This document shows positions 11,966-23,447 of a stretch of DNA of 64,000 nt, piece by piece. Source of the stretch: Pterobdella sp. o SKG-2022 (Eukaryota > Annelida > Clitellata > Hirudinida > Piscicolidae). Position 1 is the stretch's first letter. Every line of letters starts with the position of its first letter. The notes below the pieces were generated by a model, which had not been told where the DNA came from, searched no databases, and saw only the letters and a list, made by a program, of their open reading frames with translations. The translations under genes and the position numbers were made by a program. The stretch covers positions 9,561,868 to 9,625,867 of the forward strand of contig OZ038322.1 in NCBI GenBank assembly GCA_964035795.1, read 5' to 3'.

Positions 11966-13583
11966 TTGAGAACGATGCAAAATACTTGGTGGAGTAAGAG
12001 GGCTGATGAGATCCAATTACCAGCTGACACTAAGAGCACCAGAGTATTTTACAGTCTATTGCGTAAGGTTTATGGCTTTTCTAGTTTCTCTATCACGCCT
12101 TTGAGGAGCAAAGAAAATAAGCATCTCATTCACGACTCATTCTGCATCCTAAACAGATGGAAAGAACACTTTGACGATCTTCTAAATAGACCTTCAGTAT
12201 TCAATTCAGAGCTAGTTGAATCTATTCCAACTAAGCCGGTTGAAGACGCTTTGGATGAAGAAATTACAGCACAGGAAAAGGAAGAGGCAGTTCAAAAACT
12301 GAGCTCTGGTAAGTCTCCTGATATGAACGGCCTTCTTGCAGAATTCTTTCATTGCGCTGGTCCGGTGTTGATGGGGCGTCTGACTACACTATTACAAACA
12401 GCTTGGAAAACTGAGACTATTCTTGAGGATTTGAGAAACTTTTTGTTAGTAATGCTTTATAAGAAAAAGGGTCCTAAAAACGATTACAGTAACTACCGAG
12501 GAATCTCACTTTTATCATTTGAGGGTAAAATTCTTAGTCGCATTATTTTCAGAAGAATTAATCTTCACATTGCCGATAATGTTTTGCCAGAATCCCAGTG
12601 TGAGCTTAGAAGTGGTCGAAGGACAGTTGATATGATATTTACAATCAGACAACAGCAAGGAGCAGCGCAAAGATTTTTTCAAGTGTTCATTGACCTCACT
12701 AAGGCTTTTGACAAAGTAAATCGTGAAGCTCTTTACTCAATTCTTGGAAAGTTAGGCTGTTCAGAGAAGTTGATTTCTGCCTTTAAACTTTTCCACCACG
12801 ACATGAAAACTACGCTGAATATCGGGGGCAAACTTGCAGAACCTTTCATTATAGGAAACGGTGTCAAGCAGGGAGATACACTAGCTCCAACACTGTTTGC
12901 ACTTTTTTTTTTTATGGTGTTTCAATTAGCTTTTAAAGACAGTAGCGAAGGTGTTTACATTCACTATCGAACCACTGGTAAGCTTTTTAACATCAAAAGC
13001 TTCACTGCCAGAACAAAAAAATTATGAGCGTGATACGTGAATTGCTTTATGCAGACGACTGTGCTTTGCTGACTCACATCGAAATGGAAATGGAGCAGCT
13101 GATGGATTTTTTTGAAGCTGCGTGCAGAAAACTGTTTTGATGTACCAACCAACTCTTGGAAAAAAATATGTTGAGCCATCAATCTATGTCTACGGACAAA
13201 AGCTGGCAGTCGCTCCAAAGTTTGTATATTTTGGCAATACTCTCAGTTGCAGTAAGTCCATTGATGATGAGGTGTGCTTAAGAACAAGCAAAGCCAGCCA
13301 CGTATTTTGCATCTTGCATAAGCGTCTTTGGAGTCGCCATGGTATTTCTGAACACACGAAGGTTAAAGTTTCTAATGTGTGTGTTCTAACTGTCATCTTT
13401 TATCCTAGTGAAACTTGGACCACATATAGCAGGAACCTGAAACAACTTGAGCGTTTTCACCAACAGCGTCTGCGTAAGATTCTGGGCATAAAATGGCAGA
13501 TGCACATCAGTGACACCGAAATACTTGAGATGGCAAATATCGGTAGCATCGAAGTCATAATTTTCAAGCAACAGCTCAGATAG
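11966..13583 (+). pseudogene. LINE reverse transcriptase, inactivated by frameshifts
   Basis: Frame 11966-13027 encodes 353 residues with RT motifs: SNYRGISLLS, FIDLTKAFDKV (catalytic Asp region) and GVKQGDTLAPTLF. The catalytic LLYADDCALL is present but in another frame, after a stop at 13025-13027 (codons from about 13030, ending in a TGA at 13137-13139). A third frame (13122-13583) carries SETWTTYSRNLKQLERFHQQ and RLRKILGIKW, the conserved post-RT block, and ends in TAG followed by a further readable stretch. At least two frame breaks make it non-functional. The family is likely RTE-like; I cannot be more specific by eye. Confidence 0.85.
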
Positions 13584-13879
13584 AGCGGACACTTAGTAAG
13601 ATTGCTCAACGAACGGATTCCAAAGCAAATATTTTATGGGCAACTTACCGATGGCAAAAGATTGGCTCACAAACCCAAAAAACGATTCAAAGATTGCTTG
13701 AAACAAACCTTCAAAAAATTCTGCATAAACTCCGAATCATGAAAAACACAAGCGCAAAAAAAGTTAACTTGGAGGAAAGTAATTTTTGAAGCAACCGGTC
13801 GTTTTGAGAAAAGCAGACGGAAACACGCTAGGCTTAAACGCGATCTCCGGAAAGGAAACATCACTGAGCATGCAACAGA

Positions 13880-14110
13880 ACTAACGTGCGGTCAATGAAG
13901 GAGACCATTTTTGAGCAGGGCGGGTTTTCTGAGTCATTTAAGGTCCCATCGACGTCGTGTTTTTTCGGCCAAGCATAAGAAGGTCAGCTCAGTGCACACT
14001 ACTCGTCAGAATTCTATTTGCCAAATGCCATACAGCAATATTTGTAACATTTGTGGCAAAGTCTGCAAAAGTGTAGGTGGTATGAAAAGGCATGAAAAAG
14101 TTCATATTTC
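13880..14110 (+). pseudogene. C2H2 fingers at the 3' end of the LINE
   Basis: Frames downstream of the RT encode CGQ..., then FLSRAGFLSHLRSHRRR and CNICGKVCKSVGGMKRHEKVH, two C2H2-like units separated by a frame change. Known RTE-like LINEs of animals carry such fingers after the RT, so I read them as part of the element. Confidence 0.55.
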
Positions 14111-14348
14111 TAATACTCTTATTCATCCATCCCAAATCCCGAATTTTTTCATATATGTGGCAATTGTGGGAAAGTGTGCAAGTCCTCTTTATATATATAC
14201 ATATAGTTTTATTTTTTAACGTTTAACATAAATAATGAAAGTAATATTCACTTGAAAATGTCGCATTTTTCACGAAGAACTTAATGAGTTTAGTTAAGTA
14301 CTGTGCTCTTATCCCTTTTAAGTTTACTGATATCTTGAACGGTGCAAG

Positions 14349-14397
14349 TCAACTTATCAAGTATACAAACTTGAAGTTTGTATATTTGATAAGTTGA
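14349..14397. repeat. 23-bp-arm hairpin
   Basis: The arm TCAACTTATCAAGTATACAAACT and its reverse complement (one mismatch, a possible G-U pair in RNA) flank a 3-base loop, TGA. Confidence 0.7.
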
Positions 14398-15790
14398 ATT
14401 TAACTCACTCAAGCCTCGTATTATCTAGTAAATGAAAGTGTTTCATTCAAATCGTTTTCGTGTAAGACTAATTTAATTATGCATAATTATATCCTAAATT
14501 GAAAAAATTCATTAACCCAATAGAGTGGCCGAAGTCAGAGGTAGTTTGCTTGGAGAGCATTTCTACCATTTATAGACCAAGCTGTCTAGAGTATTGCGGG
14601 CTAATCATCAATGTATTCAAACATTATTCAAATTCAATGATAAATGGCTTTCAGGCTTGAGAAAATTATTCATGCAAAGTTTTCGGTTAAGAGGTAATGG
14701 TGATTTTTATAATAGAATTCATAAATGTTAAATTGATTCATAATTAATTTTTCATAAAAATTCTAAGGCAGTTATAGTTTCCGAAAAATTAATATTTTTC
14801 CATTTATCCCACCGAAATAGAAAAGTTGCTAGCGTTAGTTAAAATACCTTCAAATAAAACACTAAAAGTAATATACTAAAATTATTCCATCTTTATTCCT
14901 TTTCAATAAATTTGATAAAGATACTGAAAATATCAGCACAAAACATTCAACCAGATTCATTTGTAACAAGAACGTTTATTCTTTCACGCAGAGTTTCAAA
15001 ATTACTCACTTTTTTAATAAAAGGGATAAGCAAAGAGTAATATTTAAAATACATTAAGAAGGTGATCCAAAGTTTATAACAAAGCGTGTTTTAAGTTTGT
15101 TCCCTCACTATGCATTCTACGTCGTCAGAAAAGCTTTTCGATTTATAATGAAATCATCATTATCTGATGTTAAAGCCAAGAGAACATGAAACTTAATACA
15201 GAATTGCAGATTGATTTTTGATGAATTTATTATTGTCATTGTTTTTATTATTACTCATTTGTAAGGCGTGCAAGTTTGCAAACAAGGTGTGCTGCAGAGA
15301 CGCCCAAAAAACTACAGCAGAGAGATTCATGCGTAAGATGATGGTCAAAATTTAAGGATAGTGAATTCATGGAAGATTAAAAATAGTGAAAGGATAATAT
15401 GAAAGAAAACTTAGGTTGTATATTACAAACATAAATTATATGGCTATCTTTGTTATTAAATTCCTTATCGGTATTAGTAGCTACTCATGTGATGTAGTAA
15501 AACAGTTACGTTGACCTCAGATGAGCCATTAAGCTAAATGCGTTTCTAATACTTTGTACGCTTATAATTTGATGTATTTTTGTAGTTTATAGATATTTAT
15601 ATTGAAGTCTTTTGTTGTTTCTGTATTTTTTTCTTGTTTATATCTTTTATTGGAAACTACTAAATTAATTCTTTGCTTATCAATTTTTTTTATTTAATAC
15701 CTTTTTTACCAATCCTACTTTCCAAAAGTTTATGAATATATTTTTGCTAGTTACTTCATTACCTATTTCTCAAATCTATACAATCCATTA

Positions 15791-15847
15791 GACAGGCTTA
15801 TGATTCTCAGGTGTTGGAACTCAGCTTTGTGCCTACACCAGCCTGTC
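15791..15847. repeat. Stem-loop, GACAGGCT/AGCCTGTC
   Basis: The 8-bp outer arms are perfect. Inside them GGTGT pairs with ACACC. Too small to assign a role. Confidence 0.4.
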
Positions 15848-15899
15848 TCTTTTGCATTTTTTTTACATATTTTACATATTTAAGACATTTTTCTTGGAT

Positions 15900-16890
15900 T
15901 ACATACTAGCGAGTTCAATGAAGTTTTTCATTTTATTTTTGAAATAATATTTATTTTTTAGCATACTTTATCATGAAAACATTCAAAATGGAAACATTTT
16001 CGGAGTTTATTTTAGTCCACTTGTTTATTTGTAATTCCACTTCAGAATGTAAATTAGCTTGTGAAGTTTCATGAGCTAAAATAAACTCCAAAAAGTCTTT
16101 TCATCGTAATATTCCTGTTTGAAGATTTTAAAGGTTTATGATGAAAACTTTCTATTCAAACTTTTCGAAATTTCCGTAAATGAAAAATTGTAATTAAGTT
16201 TTTTATAATGAAGGCAAGACAACAAAACCCACATTGAAATATTATTAAAATGTCTGCATTCAAATCTCCAATTGAAATTTGCTGTTAAATGTTTTTCAAC
16301 AACCTCAAGATCTTAAACTTTCTAATTGATTCTTGGCCATACTCGAAAAGTAAATGATACCGACAATCATATTCAACTGTAAATACATGGGATTTGACGG
16401 CTCGACATCACCAAAAGCCCCTTTTCCACTCACTGCTATCACTATATCCACCAAGACATACTGGTGTTTATAAGTTGAGAATTATTATCTTCATGAAATC
16501 GTTGAAAAAATATTTTTCAAAATTTTTTAAATGTTAGGAGTTAAATATAACGATAAATTTTAATATATATTCAACAAGGATTTAGAAAACATGATAGGTA
16601 TAACAATATTAGTTTTAATTAATAATTATCTACGAAATAAGCTTTAAAAACTTAAAACGGCACAAAAGACTTCTTACGATGGTCAATAACCAAGAAAAAA
16701 TTACGCTCGTCCAAAAACCCCACTCCTGTTGGTCAATTTTGGATATAAAACTGGTTATTCCGATATAAAACTAATCTGATTAATTTCGTTGAACTTAAAA
16801 AGGAAGAAATTTGTTTACATTACATACACGCGAATTTAATGAAATTTTTTGATTTCTACTCCAAATAATATTTAGTTCTCAGAATACTTA
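15900..16890. repeat. Diverged direct repeat pair
   Basis: 15900-15968 and 16821-16890 share ACATAC..GCGA.TT.AATGAA.TTTTT.ATTT and AATAATATTTA in the same order and orientation. They look like two old copies of one repeat. Confidence 0.4.
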
Positions 16891-19651
16891 AAGATTATGA
16901 ACATATTATTGTTAGTTGAACCAACATCATCCCTAACCTCACGTTTCTTCCCAAGTGTGAAGAAATAGGTAAGAAAGAGAGCATGTATTATGGTTGTTAT
17001 GATGATACCGGACAATAACTTTAGCTCATACTGCATTGTTGAGTGATTTTCATGAAACAAAAAAAAGAATTTAAAATGAAATTTCAAAAAAAATTAATGA
17101 GAATGCTTGTTTCAATAAAAACTTGAGTACATTAACTGATAGACATACTTTTTTTGCATAGGGAAAATTTTCAATCCCAAAAGGCTTAACTTTTCATCGA
17201 TTTAACTTAATTAGAAAATCATATAAACTTATGAACATAATAAAATCTTAGAATGGTTTAGGGATAATAATTTCAAAGACACGCACAGTCATGCCGCACA
17301 GCCTCCACATTATGTTGTCACTCATTAAGCAGCTGAAAATATTTTAAAATCTTTTTCATTGTTTGGTTATTTATACCGTTTAATCTATTACGTTACAATA
17401 GCTCCAAGAAAAAGGCCTTCAAAAACTATCTGTTTGGAAGAAGACTTTTTTAAGATGTTTATTTATAAAGCAATTTTCTCCTACATAAAACCTTTTGATA
17501 TTACAAATGATAAATTTCGACTTGGTGACGTTTTTTAGGTCAAATCAACTTTAAATTACGGCTTCATTACAAAATTCAAGTTTCTAAATTAGTTTGTTAG
17601 ATTTTAACTGTAGCATTTTTTAGAAAAATAATTTTACTGATAAAAAAATCTGTATAAAAGCATTCTTTCACTCTATGAAAACTATTTTCAAGACTAGCTT
17701 GAAGTTTTGAAGTTTGAATTTTCACTATAATGGCACGTAAGTTTCATGTAAAATTTAAAAAAATTTTACTCTCTTTTCTCACAACCTAAAATTGAGTACT
17801 TTCAAATTTTTTAAAGAGTTTCCTCTTAAGTTGAGCTCAAGTTCTTGCTTTCAATTTTCACAAAAATTCAATGCTTTTAATTCAATTTTGAATTTATTTA
17901 TTATGTCAAAAATAATTCAACCAGTCAACTCACAAACAAGCTATACACTATAGAATTAATTATTTGGGTTCTTCTCAACTTTATGACAAACGCGATTATA
18001 AACCACAAGAGAAGCATTAGACCTCTGTTAAGAAAAATTTATGTTTATGGTATATCTAAATAAAATTGTACAGTCAATTTAAATATTTTATAATCAATAG
18101 AAGAATTTTTATTTATGTCGTAATTGAAGAGTTCTAAATCAAATTCGAGAACAAATGGAGCTAACCCAAAAATGCAGACGAAAACGACCTTTTGCTCAAA
18201 GTATTCCTTCAAGGGCTTACTAAAATTTATCAAATGCAAATATTGTGTGGGATTAATTAAAGAGAAATAAAAATGTATCAATAAAGTTATCCTAAATAAA
18301 GAGCATTCCAGCAGAAATGGAAAGGATAACGATTGTTTGGACAAAATTTATGATCAACATATTCCTAATAAACCCTTGTGGAAAATACAAAGTTGGTTAG
18401 CATGTATATTGGTATTTAAACTTATATGAATACCTTTTTACATTTGTTAATTTAACAATGGTATTGAAAATTAACAGAAAAAATATTGTTATAAATCTCA
18501 ATTTTTAATCTTGCTTTTACTATTTTTTAATCTCAATTTGCTAAATTTTACTTTTAAAACACTTCAATTGTATTTGGTGTCGATACAATCTTATTGGGGT
18601 TTTCGATCAATTTTTAAATCTTCACAATCATAAATACTTATCTTGAATAAATGAAGTTTATAGAATAGTTTGAATTCAAATCTTCTTGCATCAAAATCGA
18701 CAAGTATTAGATTCCAAACCGGCTCAATGATGCGCCCAAGTGGTGCACAACAAGCGACAACAAAAAAAAAATTCAATAAAAAATCTGATCCCTCATCCAG
18801 GCTCTACAAAAATAAAATTTAAACGTGACATCTCCAGGTGGTTTTAAAAAGCTGTGCACTGGATGTCAGTTTTCCAGTCTTTAATGTGCAAGTCAGCCAA
18901 AAAATAAACAAATAGCTTGCGGTTTGAGCGAGTTTTTGAAGTTATTTCTATGAATTCTAAATTTTATTTTTAAGAATATTAACTTACACTTCAAAAAATC
19001 ATATTTTGATTGCAAGAACAAAAACGACGAATGTACCACTTTTGGTGTTTTTATCGCTAAAGTCCTTTGCGTCCTTTGCGTTCTCAGCATTCTGATTCAA
19101 GTTTATTTTTTCTTCATCCATTTATTCAAAAAAAAAATTATTTTAAATAATCACAGAATTATTTATTTACAAAATTCGGTATTCTTCACAATTTAAGGAA
19201 ATATTTGTTTTTTACGTCATGAAATAAAGAAATCTTAAATGATATAAATACCAACGATGGAATCCAATAAAAAGCAGCTAAGTTTTCTAAAATCACGCTG
19301 TTAAACGTTCCACGTGCTGAGAAACAAGAACGCTGATTTGTTATTTAGTTGTTTTGAATATCAATAACCACCTTTCAGCTCAACCAGTTACTATGGCTCT
19401 TATGGTAGTTAAAATATGGATAATATTCAAAAGTTAGGTTCAAGTAAAGTACAAAACTATATGAGTACGAGCGTTTTATTTTCTTAAATATGCAATTCCA
19501 CAGTGTAAAACAAAAAAGATTTTTTTCAAATAAATAAAAAAAAAACTAAATAATTTACTTATTTAGCGCCAAGGAAAGCAACTGAGACGCACTGCTAGAA
19601 ATTTAATGTAGTGAAAACACACTGTAGAGCCGTATGATGACTGTAATCGTT

Positions 19652-19720
19652 GGCCCAGGCGGGATCGAACCCGATAACTGGATAATGAGTCTAATGCTCA
19701 ACTACCGAGCTATAGGAGCC
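19652..19720 (-). repeat. tRNA-like sequence with good A and B boxes
   Basis: The minus strand reads GGCTCCTATAGCTCGGTAGT (acceptor and A box), then a TTAGACTCATTATCC anticodon-arm-like segment whose 7-base loop contains CAT, and ends with GGGTTCGATCCCGCC (B box) and GGGCC pairing with the 5' end. The anticodon stem is imperfect, so a tRNA pseudogene or SINE head is more likely than a working tRNA-Met. A nearly repeated AGCTATAGGRGCCAT lies immediately to the right. Confidence 0.55.
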
Positions 19721-20152
19721 ATCTAAGCTATAGGGGCCATTTTGAAGTTTATTAAAAAAATTTTTGAAGTTGTTAAGCTTAAAGAAAATTCTTGGTACTA
19801 CAAAATTTTGAAATAAGTGTGCATTTTAGAATATTTGTTAGCTAGCGAAATTCGGATATAATTCTAAGCTATCAATTGAGTTGTATGAAATTTTGAATAC
19901 TGAAATGATAAAGCTTTGAACAATATTTTGTTTGATAAACTATTTTTGTACACTCAAATTATCGTGCCCAATTAGTTTATACTGCAAAGTGGTCTTGAAT
20001 CTCTAATTATCATCCTTGTCCAATGAGCCAATAAACTTTTGACTCACACAAGTATGGAAACGTGCGAAAATTAATATTTAAAAACAGACCTGGAAGTGCA
20101 AAGATCTATTTAAAAATTGCTATCAGCAAGTTTGTGCTTAAGTAACAAAATT

Positions 20153-20258
20153 GTGAAGCACAACATATTTGAATTTTTTATTTTGACGAAGATTTTAGAT
20201 ATATTCTATATTATCACCAGTTAACTAATGCAAATTTTGTCGTGTTTTCATGGTTCGA
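20153..20258. repeat. Degenerate copy of the foldback family seen at 30372-30505
   Basis: It shares TGAATTTTTTATTTTGACGA, a TGTATTCTATATCATCA-like centre, and the end TTTTGTCGTGTTTT with the element at 30372-30505, in the same order. The second half of the palindrome has largely been lost here. Confidence 0.55.
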
Positions 20259-20442
20259 AATTTCATTAGTTATTTCATAATACAGAAGAAAGTCTGGTTG
20301 AAAGCCAGGTGTTTCTGGAATATTTCATGACACTATTTTCTATAACTTTTTTTTTATTAGATCGACTTTCAGTTGCCCCACATTGGGGTTTCGTTAGCTC
20401 AACAGATGTTTCACAGTGCACTACTCCTTGTGTATATAATTG

Positions 20443-20515
20443 TGGGCCCACGCGGGATTGAAGCCGATTATTTTAGATAACTAGTCTAACGCTCTAACAG
20501 CTGAGCTATGACGCG
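20443..20515 (-). repeat. tRNA-like sequence, more degenerate
   Basis: On the minus strand, TAGCTCAGCTGTTAGAGC (A box region) is followed by GTTAGACTAGTTATCTAA and a mutated B box, GGCTTCAATCCC. It is related to 19652-19720, 0.8 kb away, on the same strand. Confidence 0.5.
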
Positions 20516-20829
20516 ACAGCTCTATAACTTATAGTGAAATCTCATTTTTGTCAAAAAATGCTTGAAGCATCTGGAAAAAATGTTATTAATACCCATTTTG
20601 GCATGATTAATGCTGGAAAACTGCACTCCGAATGTTTAGATACACAACTAAATAGACAACTTATGAAAAGATGTGTTGATTGAATGAAAGATTTACGTGA
20701 TGAAAAAGTAGTGTTGTGAAGGCATTTATCAGAAAAAATAGTTAAATATCAGAAGCAATGTTTGATGTTGTATTCACTACAAGTCTTTCTTGTAAAATTG
20801 AACCACTAAAAGGTTTTTATTGGTCTAGG

Positions 20830-21440
20830 AAAATGAGAAAAACATTAGCCAGCCCTATATTTTTCATGTATGGATGGTCGAAAGCTTTCTGCGAGCCTAT
20901 CCATCCAATCAACCAGTCGCAATTTTTTTTTGTATTAAGAAACTAAACGGGGTTTCGTGACTGTTGTTTTTTTTTTATACGACGACCCATTCTATGGATC
21001 GGTACATTGTTTTTCCAGTCGCTCGCTATAATAGGATTTGACCACAAAAATAACTCCGTGGAGGCAACAACCAAATTCCCCCCGTACAGCTTATTCAGGT
21101 CAATGAGGTTTTTTAGGCATTTTTGCTTTATTTCTTTTAATGTCTCTGTTCATCTTTTTAAAACACAATTTTTCTTATAAGCCTTTGTTTATGAATGAAA
21201 TAATCAGGATAAAACGTTTGGCAAGTTGTCGAAATGCACTAAAATGGTATCAACTCTGTTATTGACTACCCTGGTACCAATTCGATTTTTTTTAAATTGT
21301 TCTACTCTCTCTGGCATAGTTTTAAAAGATAGGGTATTTATCATCGATGCTACAATGTTTGTTGCTTGATATCTATAGTGAGGCACCATCGATTGGTCGG
21401 TACTAAGGTTAGTGTAGAAAACTCCAAGTTGGAAAAAGTT
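20830..21440 (-). mobile_element. Probable piggyBac-like transposase remnant
   Basis: A minus-strand frame at about 21204-21430 reads NLSTDQSMVPHYR, resembling the catalytic DESM region of piggyBac (PGBD) transposases. Further on, frames contain a lysine-rich NRDIKRNKAKMPKKPH, then RGEFGCC and VIFVVKSYYS, in the order expected of the C-terminal half of that family. Several frame breaks and missing segments. This is pattern recognition only; a profile search is needed to confirm it. Confidence 0.35.
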
Positions 21441-21449
21441 TCAAGAAAA

Positions 21450-23407
21450 ATTTAACGAGCTGGTGTTATCTTGACCATTTTAATTTTTAAAATGGGATCT
21501 TAGGTTTTCTGCGAGGTGCATATACTTTTTTATCTGATTTATGGTAGCACGAGACTTTTCGTATTTTTCAGTTAAATAGAAGATAAAATTTGAGCCTTCG
21601 ATAAAAAAAAAGATTTCAATCTTGCAAAGCTCAAACTTAGCATAACTCGATTTCATGCTTATAAAAAATATTGAATGTGCTATATAATTATAGTATCACT
21701 TGATAATGTAACTTCGTCTTACGAAAAGGTTTGTGAATTAAGTAAATGAACACTTAGTGTTTGTTTCCTTTATTATTTCATTCAGGCTACGTCATCAATT
21801 ACAGAATCAGATGGAGCCCATAAAAATCAAGTTTCTATCTTCAAAATAATTTATTATGCACTCACAACTAACTGAAAAAATGACAAATGGAAGACTTAGA
21901 ATTTTTAAAATGCCTTTAACACATGATAATAAAGCTAAACTAATCAACGTGTTACCCTACGAAGCAAATGATAAAAATATAACTAAGTTAAGTGCCATTC
22001 TAAAAAGCTATAACTTACTTTTTAAAATATGTATTATGAAGGTTTCAAGTTCGAATTTCTATCGCTGAAAATCAATTACTGAACATAATACGACATCTCG
22101 AATACATATCTTATCTTTAACGTTATTTAAGCAAAATTATTAAAAAATAGAAAATTTTAAAATTTTTTAAAAATATTTTTGATGAAAATTTTTATTCACA
22201 CAACTCAAATATTGACTTTTGAAAAAAAATATTTTCCATTCCTAACTCACGGGGTCATACGACAGGCACTTCGCGATTACGCAAAAAGTAATGAATAGCT
22301 TTAGGCTAGTTGATGAACCAATCATAGAACTCCAAAAAAATTGTGAAAGTACTGAAATAATCATTTTGAGAAGTTTTATAGAAAAAAACTAACATTCATC
22401 AAATAAAAAGATTTTTTGTACAATCCGTGAACATTTAAACATTATGATACATGAATATTTTCAAGAAAAAAAACTAACATTTTTCAAAGCCTGATTGGTC
22501 CAATTAAAAACAGCTTTTTACGGCTTGGAAATTCTTTAAGGTTACACGAGTGACTATTAAAGCGAAACGTTGCAGAGTTTTAAATATAAAAATGCAAGTT
22601 TAGTTAGTTTCTAAATAATTTGTGCATGTAAAAATAACTGTTAAATTTTTTTTTCTCTTTAGATTTGTTGAATATTGTTTAATTTTTGAAAACTGTGGCT
22701 TGATCGTTAAAGGTTAATTTTACTATATCGTGCAACTATTCTGCTCCGTAGATACTCGCTATAACCATACTAAAAGCCAATCATATTGTGGTTCAAAAGC
22801 TTTTTTATTTAGGGCAACTAAACAGGCCGCATTGTTATCTTCTTCAAACAACCAAGGACAATAGTGTAAGTAAGGTCTGAAAAAAAAATTTTATAAAATT
22901 TTCGAAATATCAACTTATTGTATATTTCAGTAAATTTTTTTTTTTGATTTAATTTTAATAAAACTTGTCAAAACAAGCAAGAGCAATTGTAAAATCTAAA
23001 ATAATTTATTTTAAATGAGTGAACTTGAAAAAAAAATTTTAGATACACAGTTTCAATTTTTAAGTTTTTTAGATGCAAATAAGTGATAAATTTTTTGAAA
23101 ATTTGTTAATTTCGCATGTGCAAGAAGTGTAGCCTGCGAGACGCTCATCTATTTAATCGCATGAGCTAAGCTTCCCTTTAGTTTTGGATTCTCAAGGTAA
23201 AGATATTTTATTTAAAATTTTAATATCTTCCATTATAAATTGAAATTTTAAATTAACTTATTATTATTAATCGATAATTTCACTTGTTTTGACATGTCAA
23301 ATTTCTATTTTATTATTGAACTTCAATAACTTCTGACCTTCATTTGAACTCCGGTTTTTGAGTAAATTTGTCAAATAAAAATATTTCAAAATGAATTAAA
23401 TTTTCAG
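21450..23407. other. Intergenic, upstream of PEPCK
   Basis: No coding signal recognised. A donor-like CTCAAG|GTAAAG at 23191-23202 and an acceptor-like TTTTCAG ending at 23407 could bound an intron in the PEPCK 5' leader. Confidence 0.4.
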
Positions 23408-23447
23408 TTATTCACGTTTCTTAAAACAATCTCGAACTATTTCCATT

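Larger units (their letters stand above)
11640..14115 (+). mobile_element. Non-LTR retrotransposon, broken copy with RT and C-terminal zinc fingers
   Basis: Conserved blocks appear in order on the plus strand: the linker RDWFDENDVTIQSLLE (about 11806), the reverse transcriptase (11966-13139), the post-RT block (13122-13583), and C2H2-like fingers near 13890-14110. No endonuclease domain is visible upstream, so the copy is 5'-truncated or rearranged. No terminal repeats, as expected for a LINE. The boundaries are approximate and I could not find a target duplication. Confidence 0.8.
14220..19640. other. Intergenic, mostly unrecognised AT-rich DNA
   Basis: No convincing exon. It holds a short hairpin at 14349-14397, a stem-loop at 15791-15847, an inverted pair of GGAGTTTATTTTAG arms near 16000-16100, and a diverged direct repeat (15900-15968 and 16821-16890). 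A minus-strand frame at 16872-17087 has a hydrophobic stretch that could be a signal-anchor exon, but no partner exons were found. Confidence 0.5.

Noticed and set aside
16872..17087. 71-residue minus-strand frame with a hydrophobic segment, reminiscent of a signal-anchor first exon
   Set aside because: No donor site with a matching downstream exon and no recognisable domain nearby; a nearby frame at 16380-16480 has no family signature. Not strong enough to call a gene.
18591..19090. Two minus-strand frames of 61 and 65 residues
   Set aside because: No homology recognised, no splice context, AT-rich background.
19652..19720. Functional tRNA-Met gene
   Set aside because: The anticodon loop contains CAT and the boxes are good, but the anticodon stem pairs poorly and similar degenerate copies exist nearby, so a repeat is more likely.
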